A DNA stretch of 64,000 bases from Sipunculus nudus. Taxonomy: Eukaryota > Annelida > Sipuncula > Golfingiida > Sipunculidae. This document shows positions 23,501 through 38,500 of the stretch, piece by piece (within the stretch, counting starts at the first letter, position 1; each line of letters starts with the position of its first letter). The notes beneath the pieces were generated by a model. It had not been told where the DNA came from and did no database searches. It saw nothing but the letters and a program-made list of their open reading frames with translations. The position numbers were made by a program, and so were the translations under genes. The stretch spans positions 94,789,624-94,853,623 of the forward strand of contig CM049308.1 of the NCBI GenBank assembly GCA_026874595.1, given 5' to 3'.

Positions 23501-26500
23501 GATTTCTCATTCCCTGTATACTAAATACCTGGACTACTACTATATGTCCATGTTTAAACAAATTTCTCATTCCCTGTGTACTAAATACCTGGACTACTAC
23601 TATATGTCCATGTTTAAACAGATTTCTCATTCCCTGTGTACTAAATACCTGGACTACTACTATATGTCCATGTTTAAACAGATTTCTCGTTCCCTGTGTA
23701 CTAAATACCTAGGCTACTACTATTTGTCCATATTTAAACACATTTCTCATTCCCTGTGTACTAAATACCTGGACTACTACTATATGTCCATGTATAAACA
23801 AATCTCTCATTCCCTGTGTACTTAATAGATGGACTACTACTGTATGTCCATGTTTAAACAATTTCTCTTTCCCCGTGTACTCAATACCTGGACTACAACT
23901 ATATGTCCATGTTTAAACAAATTTCTAATTCCCTGTGTACTAAATACCTGGACTACTACTATATGTCCATGTTTAAACAGATTTCTCATTCCCTGTGTAC
24001 TAAATACCTGGACTACTACTATATGTCCATGTTTAAACAAATTTCTCAATCCCTGTGTACTAAATACCTGGACTACTACTATATGTCCATGTTTAAACAG
24101 ATTTCTCATTCCCTGTGTACTAAATACCTGGACTACTACTATATGTCCATGTTTAAACAGATTTCTCGTTCCCTGTGTACTAAATACCTAGGCTACTACT
24201 TTTTGTCCATATTTAAACAAATCTCTCATTCCCTGTGTACTTAATAGATGGACTACTACTGTATGTCCATGTTAAAACAATTTCTCTTTCCCCGTGTACT
24301 AAATACCTGGACTACAACTATATGTCCATGTTTAAACAAATTTCTAATTCCCTGTGTACTAAAAACCGGGACTACTACCAAATGTCCAGGTTTAAACAAA
24401 TTACTGTTCCCTGTATACTAAATACCTGGACTACTACTATATGTCCATGTTTAAACAAATTACTAGTTCCCTGTATACTAAATACCTGGACTTCTACTAT
24501 ATGTCCATGTTTAAACAAATTTCTCGTTCCCTGTGTACTAAAAACCGGGACTACTACTATATGTCCATGTTTAAACAAATTTCTCGTTCCCCGTGTACTA
24601 AATACCTGGACTACAACTATATGTCCATTTTTAAACAAATTTCTAATTCCACATATACTAAATACCTGGACTACTACAATATGTCCATGTTTAAACAAAT
24701 TTCTCATTCCCTGTGTACATAATACCTTGACTTCTACTATATGTCCATGTTTAAACAAATTTCGCGTTCCCTGTGTACTAAATACATGGACTTCTACTAT
24801 ATGTCCATGTTTAAACAAATTCCTAGTTCCCTGTATACTAAATACCTGGACTTCTACTATATGTCCATGTTTAAACAAATTTCTCGTTCCCTGTGTACTA
24901 AAAACCGGGACTACTACTATATGTCCATGTTTAAACAAATTCCTCATTCCCTGTATACTAAATACCTGGACTACTACTATATGTCCATGTTTAAACAAAT
25001 TTCTCGTTCCCTGTGTACTAAATACCTGGACTACTATATGTCTATGTTAAAACAAATTTCTCATTCCCTGTGTACTAAATACCAGGACTACTACTTTATA
25101 TATAAATGTCCATGTTTATAAAAATTTCTCGTTCCCCGTGTACTAAATACCTTGACTACTACTATATGTCTATGTTTAAACAAATATCTCGTTCCCTGTG
25201 TACTAAATACCTGGACTACTACTATATGTCCATGTTTAAACAAATTTCTCGTTCCCTGTGTACTAAATACCTAGACTACTACTATATGTCCATGTTTAAA
25301 CAAATTTCTCGTTTCCTGTGTACTAAATACCTGGACTACTACTATATGTCCATGTTTAAACAAATTTCGCGTTCCCTGTGTACTAAATACATGGACTACT
25401 ACTATATGTCCATGTTTAAACAAATTCCTAGTTCCCTGTATACTAAATACCTGGACTTCTACTATATGTCCATGTTTAAACAAATTTCTCGTTCCCTGTG
25501 GACTAAAAACCGGGACTACTACTATATGTCCATGTTTAAACAAATTTCTCATTCCCTGTGTACTAAATACCTGGACTACTACTATATGTCCATGTTCAAA
25601 CAGATTTCTCATTCCCTGTGTACTAAATACCTGGACTACTACTATATGTCCATGTTTAAACAGATTTCTCGTTCCCTGTGTACTAAATACCTAGGCTACT
25701 ACTTTTTGTCCATATTTAAACACATTTCTCATTCCCTGTGTACTAAATACCTGGACTACTACTTAATGTCCATGTATAAACAAATCTCTCATTCCCTGTG
25801 TACTTAATAGATGGACTACTACTGTATGTCCATGTTAAAACAATTTCTCTTTCCCCGTGTACTAAATACCTGGACTACAACTATATGTCCATGTTTAAAC
25901 AAATTTCTAATTCCCTGTGTACTAAAAACCGGGACTACTACTATATGTCCATGTTTAAACAAATTTCGCGTTCCCTGTGTACTAAATACCTGGACTACTA
26001 CTATATGTCCATGTTTAAACAAATATCTCATTCCCTGTGTACTAAATACCTGGACTACTCCTATATGTCCATGTTTAAACAAATTTCTCATTCCCTGTGT
26101 ACTAAATACATGGACTACTACTATATGTCCATGTTTAAACAAATTCCTAGTTCCCTGTATACTAAATACCTGGACTTCTACTATATGTCCATGTTTAAAC
26201 AAATTTCTTGTTCCCTGTGGACTAAAAACCGGGACTACTACTATATGTCCATGTTTAAACAAATTTCTCGTTCCCCGTGTACTAAATACCTGGACTACAA
26301 CTATATGTCCATGTTTAAACAAATTTCTAATTCCACATATACTAAATACCTGGACTACTACAATATGTCCATGTTTAAACAAATTTCTCATTCCCTGTGT
26401 ACTTAATACCTGGACTACTACTATATGTCCATGTTTAAACAAATTCCTCGTTCCCTGTATACTAAATACCTGGACTTCTACTATATGTCCATGTTTAAAC

Positions 26501-29500
26501 AAATTTCTCGTTCCCTGTGTACTATAAACCGGGACTACTACTATATGTCCATGTTTAAACAAATTCCTCATTCCCTGTATACTAAATACCTGGACTACTA
26601 CTATATGTCCATGTTTAAACAAATTTCTCGTTCCCTGTGTACTAAATACCTGGACTACTACTATATGTCTATGTTAAAACAAATTTCTCGTTCCCTGTGT
26701 ACTAAATACCAGGACTACTACTATATATATAAATGTCCATGTTTATAAAAATTTCTCCTTCCCCGTGTACTAAATACCTTGACTACTACTATATGTCTAT
26801 GTTTAAACAAATATCTCGTTCCCTGTGTACTAAATACCTGGACTACTACTATATGTCCATGTTTAAACAAATTTCTCGTTCCCTGTGTACTAAATACCTA
26901 GACTACTACTATATGTCCATGTTTAAACAAATTTCTCGTTTCCTGTGTACTAAATACCTGGACTACTACTATATGTCCATGATTAAACAAATTTCGCGTT
27001 CCCTGTGTACTTAATACCTGGACTACTACTATATGTCCATGTTTAAACAAATTTCCCGTTCCCTGTGTACTAAATACCTGGACTACTACTATATGTCCAT
27101 GTTTAAACAAATATCTCATTCCCTGTGTACTAAATACCTGAACTACTCCTATATGTCCATGTTTAAACAAATTTCTCATTCCCTGTGTACTAAATACATG
27201 GATTACTACTATATGTCCATGTTTAAACAATTTCTTTTTCCCTGTGTACTAAATACCTGGACAACTACTATATGTCCATGTTTAAACAAATTTCTTGTTC
27301 CCTGTGTACTCAATACCTGGACTACTACTATATGTCCATGTTTAAACAAATTTCTCATTCCCTGTACTGAATACCTGGACTCCTACTATATGTCCATGTT
27401 TAAACAAATATCTCATTCCCTGTGTACTAAATACCTGGACTACTACTTTATGTCCATGTTTAAACAAATTTCTTGTTCCCTGTGTACTAAATACCTGGAC
27501 TACTACTATATGTCCATGTTTAAACAGATTTCTCATTCCCTGTATACTAAAAACCTGGACTTCTACTATATGTCCATGTTTAAACAAATATCTCATTCCC
27601 TGTGTACTAAATACCTGGACTACTACTATATGTCCATGTTTAAACAATTTTCTTGTTCCCTGTGTACTAAATACCTGGACTACTACCATATGTCCATGTT
27701 TAAACAGATTTCTCATTCCCTGTGTACTAAATACCTGGACTGCCACTATACCTCCATGTTTAACTTACTTGTCAGAACCTGAGCACAAAATATTAAAACT
27801 ACTATGCCTACTTCTATGCATGAGAAAATATACAAAATATATAGCCTATGATTAAGTTTTATTCAGCATGGATGTCTTTGTATCCTTTTGTACTATTTAT
27901 ATTATAGTTTATATTTTTAATATTGAAAAAAGAACTTAATGAATGAGTGATAATAAAAAAACATGGGACATTAAAGTTTTGTAAAAATTACAATCAGAAC
28001 TTTTTATCAATTCTCAGAGGTTCATGTGACCTGACAGATAAATTATCTATACTTATCAGTAGTGTTAGAGTATGTTTGATGCATGTATTTGCATATGCAT
28101 GTGACCTGTGGACTTGAACTCTTGTGAAAAATACTGTTTATAATAACAGTTTATTTGATTTCTTTAAAAGTCGAAGGTAACTATTTTGTTCGCTTGGTGT
28201 GAGGATCATGCCACAGGTTTTCCCTGTATCCAGTATTTTAAAGAGCTTCCGTTTAAAGAAACTATGGACAAGATATTCTAATAGAGGGTGTACTTGTGTG
28301 TACTGTTGATCTTGAAAGAAATAATTCCAATCTGTTAAAGCATCCATCACCCTGGGCAAATATCACCTCCACCCCAGTGGCCTTCTGAGCCAATACCTCC
28401 ACCCCACTGGCCTCCCCAGCCAACAACTCCACCCCACTGACCAGGTATCCAAAGAAAATCACCTTCACATCAGTGGCCTTCCAGCCAACACCACCTTTAT
28501 CTTGGTGGCCTTCCCAAACCACACCATGTTCAAAATGGTAGCCTTTATATTCCTAGGAGACACCATCACCTACCTCATAGACCTTCCTAGGACATATCTC
28601 TGTCACCTCAGTGACCTTCCTGGAACACATTTCCTTCATCTCATTGACCTTCCTAGGAAATATCTCTGTCACCTGAGTGACCTTCCTAGAACACATCTCT
28701 TTCACCTCATTGACCTTCCTAGAACACATCTCCTTCACCTCATTGACCTTCCTAGAACATATCTCTTTCACCTCATTGACCTTCCTAGAACACATCTCCT
28801 TCACCTGAGTGACCTTCCTAGGACATATCTCTTTCACCTGAGTGACCTTCCTAGAACACATCTCTTTCACCTCATTGACCTTCCTGGAACACATCTCCTT
28901 CACCTCATTGACCTTCCTAGAACATATCTCTTTCACCTCATTGACCTTCCTAGAACATATCTCCTTCACCTGAGTGACCTTCCTGGAACATATCTCTTTC
29001 ACCTCATTGACCTTCCTAGAACACATCTCCTTCACCTCATTGACCTTCCTAGAACAAATCTCTTTCACCTCATTGACCTTCCTAGAACATATCTCTTTCA
29101 CCTCATTGACCTTCCTAGAACACATCTCCTTCACCTGAGTGACCTTCCTAGGACATATCTCTTTCACCTGAGTGACCTTCCTAGAACACATCTCTTTCAC
29201 CTCATTGACCTTCCTGGAACACATCTCCTTCACCGCATTGACCTTCCTAGAACATATCTTTTTCACCTCATTGACCTTCCTAGAACATATCTCCTTCACC
29301 TGAGTGACCTTCCTAGAACATATCTCTTTCACCTCAGTGACCTTCCTAGAACACATCTCTTTCACCTCATTGACCTTCCTGGAACACATCTCCTTCACCT
29401 CATTGACCTTCCTAGAACATATCTCTTTCACCTCATTGACCTTCCTAGAACATATCTCTTTCACCTCATTGACCTTCCTAGAACACATCTCTTTCACCTC

Positions 29501-32500
29501 ATTGACCTTCCTAGAACACATCTCCTTCACCTGAGTGACCTTCCTAGGACATATCTCTTTCACCTCGTTGACCTTCCTGGAACATATCTCTTTCACCTCA
29601 TTGACCTTCCTAGAACACATCTCCTTCACCTGAGTGACCTTCCTAGGACATATCTCTTTCACCTCGTTGACCTTCCTGGAACATATCTCTTTCACCTCAT
29701 TGACCTTCCTAGAACATATCTCTTTCACCTCATTGACCTTCCTAGGACATATCTCTTTCACCTCATTGACCTTCCTAGAACACATCTCTTTCACCTCATT
29801 GACCTTCCTGGAACACATCTCCTTCACCTCATTGACCTTCCAAGAACATATCTCTTTCACCTCATTGACCTTCCTGGAACACATCGCTTTCACCTCATTT
29901 ACCTTCCTAGAACACATCTCTTTCACCTCATTGACCTTCCTAGAACACATCTCTTTCACCTCATTGACCTTCCTAGAACATATCTCTTTCACCTCATTTA
30001 CCTTCCTTGAACATATCTCTTTCACCTCATTGACCTTCCTAGAACACATCTCTTTCACCTCATTGACCTTCCTAGAACATATCTCTTTCATCTCAGTGAC
30101 CTTCCTAGGACATATCTCTTTCACCTCATTGACCTTCCTAGAACACATCTCTTTCACCTCATTGACCTTCCTAGAACATATCTCTTTCACCTCATTTACC
30201 TTCCTAGAACATATCTCTTTCACCTCATTGACCTTCCTAGAACACATCTCCTTCACCTGAGTGACCTTCCTAGGACATATCTCTTTCACCTGAGTGACCT
30301 TCCTGGAACATATCTCTTTCACCTCATTGACCTTCCTAGAACACATCTCTTTCACCTCATTGACCTTCCTGGAACACATCTCCTTCACCTCATTGACCTT
30401 CCTGGAACACATCTCCTTCACCTCATTGACCTTCCTGGAACACATCTCCTTCACCTCATTGACCTTCCGAGAACATATCTTTTTCACCTCATTGACCTTC
30501 CTAGGACATATCTCTTTCACCTCATTGACCTTCCGAGAACATATCTCTTTCACCTCATTGACCTTCCTAGGACATATCTCTTTCACCTCATTGACCTTCC
30601 TAGAACATATCTCTTTCACCTCATTGACCTTCCTAGAACATATCTCTCTCACCTCATTGACCTTCCTAGAACATATCTCTTTCACCTCATTGACCTTCCT
30701 AGAACATATCTCTTTCACCTCATTGACCTTCCTGGAACATATCTCTTTCACCTCATTGGCCTTCCTAGAACATATCTCTTTCACCTCATTGACCTTCCTA
30801 GGACATATCTCTTTCACCTCATTGACCTTCCTAGAACATATCTCTTTCACCTCATTGACCTTCCTAGAACATATCTGTTTTACCTCATTGACCTTCCTGG
30901 AACACATCTCCTTCACCTCATTGACCTTCCTAGAACATATCTCTTTCACCTCATTGACCTTCCTAGAACATATCTCTTTCATCTCATTGACCTTCCTAGA
31001 ACACATCTCCTTCACCTGAGTGACCTTCCGAGGACATATCTCTTTCACCTGAGTGACCTTCCTGGGACATATCTCTTTCACCTGAGTAACCTTCCCAGGA
31101 CACATCTCCTTCACCTCATTGACCTTCCTAGAACATATCTCTTTCACCTCATTGACCTTCCTAGAACATATCTCTTTCACCTCATTGACCTTCCTAGAAC
31201 ATATCTCTTTCACCTCATTGACCTTCATAGAACATATCTCTTTCACCTCATTGACCTTCCTAGAACACATCTCCTTCACCTCATTGACCTTCCTAGGACA
31301 TATCTCTTTCACCTCAGTGACCTTCCTAGGACATATCTCTTTCACCTCATTGACCTTCCTGGAACACATCTCCTTCACCTCATTGACCTTCCCAGGACAT
31401 ATCTCTTTCACCTCAGTGACCTTCCCAGGACATATCTCTTTCACCTCATTGACCTTCCTGGAACACATCTCCTTCACCTCATTGACCTTCCCAGGACATA
31501 TCTCTTTCACCTCAGTGACCTTCCTAGAACATATCTCTTTCACCTCATTGACCTTCCTGGAACACATCTCCTTCACCTCATTGACCTTCCTGGAACACAT
31601 CTCCTTCACCTCATTGACCTTCCTAGGACATATCTCTTTCACATCAGTGACCTTCCTAGGACATATCTCTTTCACCTCATTGACCTTCCTAGGACATATC
31701 TCTTTCACCTCAGTGACTGTCCTAGGACATATCTCTTTCACCTGAGTGACCTTCCTAGAACACATCTCCTTCACCTCATTGACCTTCCAAGGACACATCT
31801 CCTTCACCTCAGTGACCTTTCTAGGAACATTTCCTTCATCTCATTGACCTTCCAGGGGAAACATCTCCTTCACCTCAGTGACCTTCCTAGGACACATTTC
31901 CTTCATCTCATTGACCTTCCTAGGACATCTCTTTCACCTTATTGACCTTCCTAGGACACACTTCCTTCACCTCATTGACCTTCTTAGGACATATCTCTTT
32001 CAACTCATTGACCTTCTTAGGACACATTTTCTTCACCTCATTTACCTTTCTAGGACATATCTCTTTCACCTCAGTGACCTTCTCAGGACACATCTCCTCA
32101 CCTCAGTGACCTTCCCAGGATACATCTTCTTCACCTCAGTGACTGTCCTAGGACATATCTCCTTCACCTAATTGACCTTCCAAGGACTCATCTCCTTCAC
32201 CTCAGTGACTGTCCTAGGACACATCTCCTTCGCCTCAGTGACTGTCCTAGGACACATCACCTTCGCCTCAGTGACTGTCCTAGGACATCTTCTCCACCTC
32301 AGTGACCAAGAATCCCTAGCAACACCACCTTCACTTCAGTGACCAGGTATCCCTAGCAAATCCTCTTTTGACCAGTGACCAGGAATCCCTAGCAACAACT
32401 CCTTCACCTCAGTGACCAGGTATCCAAAACAAAATCTCCTTCACCTCCGTGGCCTTCCAGCCTACACCACCTTTATCATGGTGGCCTTCCTAAACCACAC

Positions 32501-35500
32501 CACTTTCATAATTGTGGCCTTTATATTTCCTGGATACACCATCACCTACCTCATTGGCCTTCCTAAGACACATCCCCTTCACCTCATTGACCTTCCTAGG
32601 ACACATTTCCTTCACCTCATTGACCTTCCTTGGACATATCTCTGTCACCTCAGTGACCTTCCCAGGACACATCTCCTTCACCTTATTGACCTTCCTGGGA
32701 CATATCTCTTTCACCTCAGTGTTTCCCAGGACACATCTCCTTCCCCTAAATGACCTTCCTAGGACATATCTCTTTCACCTCAGTGACTGTCCTAGGACAC
32801 ATCTCCTTCACCTAATTGACCTTCCTAGGACACATCTCCTTCACCTCATTGACCTTCCTAGGACATATCTTTTTCACCTCAGTGACCTTCCCAGGACACA
32901 TCTCCTTCACCTTATTGATCTTTTCTTCACCACTGTGACCATTGTATCCCTAGCAACACCTCCTTCACTTCAATGACCAGGTATTCCCAGCAACTCCACC
33001 TTCACCTCAGTGACCATGTATCCCCAGCAACAACATTCTTTCACAACAATGAACAGGTATCCCTAGCAACACTTTCACTTCAATGACCAGGTTTCCCTAG
33101 CAACACCTCCTTCACCTCAGTGACCAGGTATCCCCATAGCAACAACACCTGCACTTCAGTGACAAGGATTCCCTATCAACACCTTCACTTCAATAACCAG
33201 GTATCCCTAGCAACACCTCCTTCAACTCAGTGACCAGGTATCCTAAGCAACACCAACTTCACCTCAGTGACCAGGTATCCCTAGCAAACCACCTTCACCT
33301 CAGTTTGCAGGTATCCCTAGCAACACCACCTTCACCTCAGTGACCAGGCAATACCACCATTGCCCCTCAGATCTTCTCCTCAAACATTTCATTAACCTCT
33401 ACCAGAAAAATCCAACCCATCCTAACTTCTTGTTAGTTGGTCTCCCCTTGGTACATATCTCTTGAGATTATGAAGTAGATGATTATGGTAGATAAGCTAT
33501 TACTGATCATAGTGAGTGTGATTGCTGACCATCATGGTCATCAGATTTGTCATAAGGACATATCACTCAGATATAGTGATGCAAGTTAACATTTTGGATT
33601 GGCTGGTGTTTAGATTAAAATCATCATGTGTGACCCAGATATCCAGGACCATTTATATTTTGTATTAACATGCTGCAGGTCAACCACAAACCATGGCAGG
33701 CAGGACTCACATCAGCCTGGAGTAAACCACAGTGGTGATGTTCTCTCATCTCCTGGCTCATTAGATCTGCAGTTCAGCTGTTTGTTCTCTCATCTCCTGG
33801 CCCATTAGATCTGCAGTTCAGCTGTCTGTTCTCTCATCTCCTGGCCCATTAGATCTGCAGTTCAACTGTCTGTTCTATCATCTCCTGGCCCATTAGATCT
33901 GCAGTTCAACTGTCTGTTCTCTCATCTCCTGGCCCATTAGATCTGCAGTTCAACTGTCTGTTCTCTCATCTCCTGGTCCATTAAATCTGCAGTTCAACTG
34001 TCTGTTCTCTCATCTCCTGGCCCATTTGATCTGCAGTTCAACTGTCTGTTCTCTCATCTCCTGGCCCATTAGATCTGCAGTTGAACTGTCTATTCTCTCA
34101 TCTCCTGGCCCATTAGATCTGCAGTTGAACTGTCTGTTCTCTCACCTCCTGGCCCATTAAATCTGCAGTTCAACTGTCTTAACTCTCATCTCCTGGCCCA
34201 TTAGATCTGCAGTTCAACTGTCTTAACTCTCATCTCCTGGCCCATTAGATCTGCAGTTCAGCTGTCTTATCTCTCATTTTGGAGCTGTCATTTGCTTCAC
34301 TGGATTTGTTACTCATTCTATCATATCTGTAATTTTGTTGTGATCCTTTAGCTAATTGGATCTGTAATTCATCTCATCTTATCTGTAATTCTCTTGTTAT
34401 TCTATGGGTCATTGGATCTGTAATTCATTCTCAGGTTACCCCTTTAGCTCATCTGATCTGTAAATCATCTCATCATATCTGTAATTCTCTGGTTATTCTT
34501 CACCTCATCAGATCTGTAATTCTCTGGTTATTCTTAATCTCATCAGATCTGTTATTCTCTGGTTATTCTTCACCTCATCAGATCTGTAATTATGGTTATT
34601 CTTCATCTCATCAGATCTGTAATTCTCTGGTTATTCTTCACCTCATCATATCTGTTATTCTCTGGTTATTCTTCATTTCAACAGATCTGTAATTCTCTGG
34701 TTATTCTTCACCTCATCATATCTGTTATTCTCTGGTTATTCTTCATTTCAACAGATCTGTAAATCTCTGGTTATTCTTCGTCTCATCAGATCTGTAATTC
34801 TCTGGTTATTCTTCACCTCATCATATCTGTTATTCTCTGGTTATTCTTCATTTCAACAGATCTGTAATTCTCTGGTTATTCTTCACCTCATCAGATCTGT
34901 AATTCTCTGGTTATTCTTCACCTCATCATATCTGTTATTCTCTGGTTATTCTTCATTTCAACAGATCTGTAATTCTCTGGTTATTCTTCACCTCATCAGA
35001 TCTGTAATTCTCTGGTTATTCTTCACCTCATCATATCTGTTATTCTCTGGTTATTCTTCATTTCAACAGATCTGTAATTCTCTGGTTATTCTTCATCTCA
35101 TCAGATCTGTAATTCTCTGGTTATTCTTCATCTCATCAGATCTGTAATTCTCTGGTTATTCTTCATCTCATCAGATCTGTAATTCTCTGGTTATTCTTCA
35201 TCTCATCAGATCTGTAATTCTCTGGTTATTCTTCATCTCATCAGATCTGTAATTCTCTGGTTATTCTTCACCTCATCATATCTAATATTCTCTGGTTATT
35301 CTTCATTTCAACAGATCTGTAATTGTCAGGTTATTCTTGATCCTCATCAGATCTGTAATTCTCTGGTTATTCTTCATCTCATCAGATCTGTAATTCTCTG
35401 GTTATTCTTCATCTCATCAGATCTGTAATTCTCTGGTTATTCTTCATCTCATCAGATCTGTAATTCTCTGGTTATTCTTCACCTCATCATATCTGTTATT

Positions 35501-38500
35501 CTCTGGTTATTCTTCATTTCAACAGATCTGTAATTCTCTGGTTATTCTTCGTCTCATCAGATCTGTAATTCTCTGGTTATGCTTCACCTCATCAGATCTG
35601 TAATTCTCTGGTTATTCTTCACCTCATCATATCTGTTATTCTCTGGTTATTCTTCATTTCAACAGATCTGTAATTCTCTGGTTATTCTTCGTCTCATTAG
35701 ATCTGTAATTCTCTGGTTATTCTTCATTTCAACAGATCTGTAATTCTCTGGTTATTCTTCACCTCATCAGATCTGTAATTCTCTGGTTATTCTTCATCTC
35801 ATCAGATCTGTTATTCTCTGGTTATTCTTCATTTCAACAGATCTGGAAATCTCTGGTTATTCTTCATCTCATCAGATCTGTAATTCTCTGGTTATTCTTC
35901 ATCTCATCAGATCTGTAATTCTCTGGTTATTCTTCATCTCATCAGATCTGTAATTCTCTGGTTATTCTTCACCTCATCATATCTGTTATTCTCTGGTTAT
36001 TCTTCATTTCAACAGATCTGTAATTCTCTCGTTATTCTTCACCTCATCATATCTGTTATTCTCTGGTTATTCTTCATTTCAACAGATCTGTAATTCTCTG
36101 GTTATTCTTCGTCTCATCAGATCTGTAATTCTCTGGTTATTCTTCATCTCATCATATCTGTAATTCTCTGGTTATTCTTCACCTCATCATATCTGTTATT
36201 CTCTGGTTATTCTTCATTTCAACAGATCTGTAATTCTCTGGTTATTCTTCACCTCATCAGATCTGTAATTCTCTGGTTATTCTTCGCCTCATCATATTTG
36301 TAATTCTCTTGTTATTCTTCACCCCATCAGATCTGTAATCCTCCCCATCATATTTAGAATTTTCCAGCTATTTCTTTGCAAAAATTCCCTTTCCCTGCAA
36401 GCAAGAATGGAGTTGTTTTTGTTTGTGAAGTATATATTGTGCATTATCTCATTTTTTCAGTGATGATAATGCAGCTATTGTGTGGACTGGTTATGGTAAG
36501 AGGACTCCCGTGCTCCTGTTCAGGGCGGAGAACTTAGTCAACAAACGCCATGATATCAAAGCCATAGGAGGTATGATGTGTATTTGTATGTGATTCCCCG
36601 CTTTGATTTGTATTGTCTTCATGTTAGATTAAGGGCTAATACAGCTGCTGAAAGGCCAGAATAAAGGCATGATCTAGGAAAATATGCTGTAATTCTATGA
36701 AACAGCCCTGCATATCAGCAGCCATAATTTAATAAGGTTATTAGCACAAATGGTAGTGGGCCCAAAATACACACAAGCTGGCAGCTGTATATATCCAGGA
36801 TAGTGTAGCTTGTTTATTTCATCCTGGGCTCAGCAGCATCTTTAGAGCAGGCTGATGCAGATGTACCAGGCTGATATGACCCATAAAACCAGGCTACAGT
36901 TGGCACTGGGCATTGTGCATCCTTGAATCTCTCAAAATCTGATAGCTTCATTACAGGGATCTGTATTTAGACTAATGGCAGTGAGAAATATGACATTATT
37001 TATCAGTGTTTAGAGCTGTCACAATACAAATGTGAACATTGCTGAAGAGATTTACCGTTAATGTTATTTAATTAACTTAGCAGTAGTGTTGAATTATAAG
37101 GCTGTAAACTGATGTAATCATTTGACTATTGCTGATGATTTCAGTACTCCTCAATGATTGTCAGTATATACTTGTTTTTTTTTTAAGAGCGATATCATTT
37201 GGCGTACAAGATGGTAAAGACAGAATGTAAACTTCTGCGTTCTATCTTGGGATCACATGGTTTTAGTGAGGTAAGTGATATGTATGTAAACTGCTGCAGT
37301 GTATCGTGGGATCACTTGACTTCAGTCAGATGAGAGATAAGAATGTAAACTACTGCAGGGAATTTTTTTAGATCCAATGACTTCAGTGAGTTAAGAGATA
37401 TGAAATTAAACTACTGCACTGTATTGTTGCATCACATAGCTTTAGTGAGATAAAATATATAGGTATAATATAGGTATAAACTGCTGTAGTGTATGATATT
37501 ACATGTCTGGTGACATCACTTTATGGTGTTGCCTATTGGGTTTGTGTTAGGTATGTTTTACCTGTAAGAGACAAAGTAAGTTTAGTGTTTTAGTGTACAT
37601 TAACATGACTTTTATCATTCAGGCACACCCTAACAGCCCTGATTTTAACCTGCTGTGGACTGGGTCTCACCTCAAGCCATACACATTGCGAGGTCTGCAG
37701 GAATTTCAAAAAGTCAATCATTTTCCAAGGTAAGTAACATCTGACATTGTTAATTTATCAAAACATGTTCAGAATCATTCTCAGCAAATACTTTCAGTTA
37801 CTTAGACCATGAGATATAAGCGTCCTGTTATAATTTGGTAATTAAAAAATTTTTTTTTTCTGTCATCAGGTCCTATGAAATTACTAGAAAGGATAGGTTG
37901 TTCAAAAATATTCAACGGATGCAACAGACCAAGGTTAGTGTTTATACTTACAATAATTTTAAAAAAAATCTATATAAAACAATGAAATGACTTGCTTTTT
38001 AGCGACAACTACTTATTGAAGTACTTTGTGATGACAAACATTTGAAGTGATCTTATTATTTATTGAAAAGATCATTTTAGTTCATTTATCAGATTGTTAG
38101 TTGTTCCTTTTGTACATATATGTATATATATATTTGTTTTATATTTCTATATAGCAGTATTTGTTATTTTTTATGCTTACTCTTACAAGAATTGACAGTT
38201 GTGTTAAATGTACAATTTTAAGTTTCAATACACACCACCTTCAAAGCTGTCTTTAACTTTATTAGGCATTATATTTTCTCTATTGTGCAAGTTCAGACCT
38301 CATATGTTAAGATTAATATATTACTTTGAATCAGTCTGGACTCTGATTTACCCATCAACCTTTGTTAATATTGGCCAGTCAGCCAGCATGTGGTAGCTTA
38401 CTTTCTTGGTTTCAGGGTTTCAAGCATTTTGACTTTGTACCACCAAGTTTTGTGATACCAGGAGAGTTCCAAGACTTCTGCAGTAAGTATAAACCTGGTC

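Noticed and set aside
23469-27782. Many 100-270-codon frames on both strands
   Set aside because: All are readings of the 60-bp repeat; they change register at indels between units and have no independent coding signal.
28553-31807. 1,084-codon minus-strand open frame
   Set aside because: It coincides exactly with the 33-bp minisatellite; the unit is stop-free and a multiple of three, plus-strand frames are open over the same DNA, and it lies inside intron 1 of a gene on the other strand.
34300-36350. CRISPR-like regular 35-bp repeats
   Set aside because: The units are contiguous with no spacers, in an intron of a eukaryotic gene; an ordinary minisatellite.
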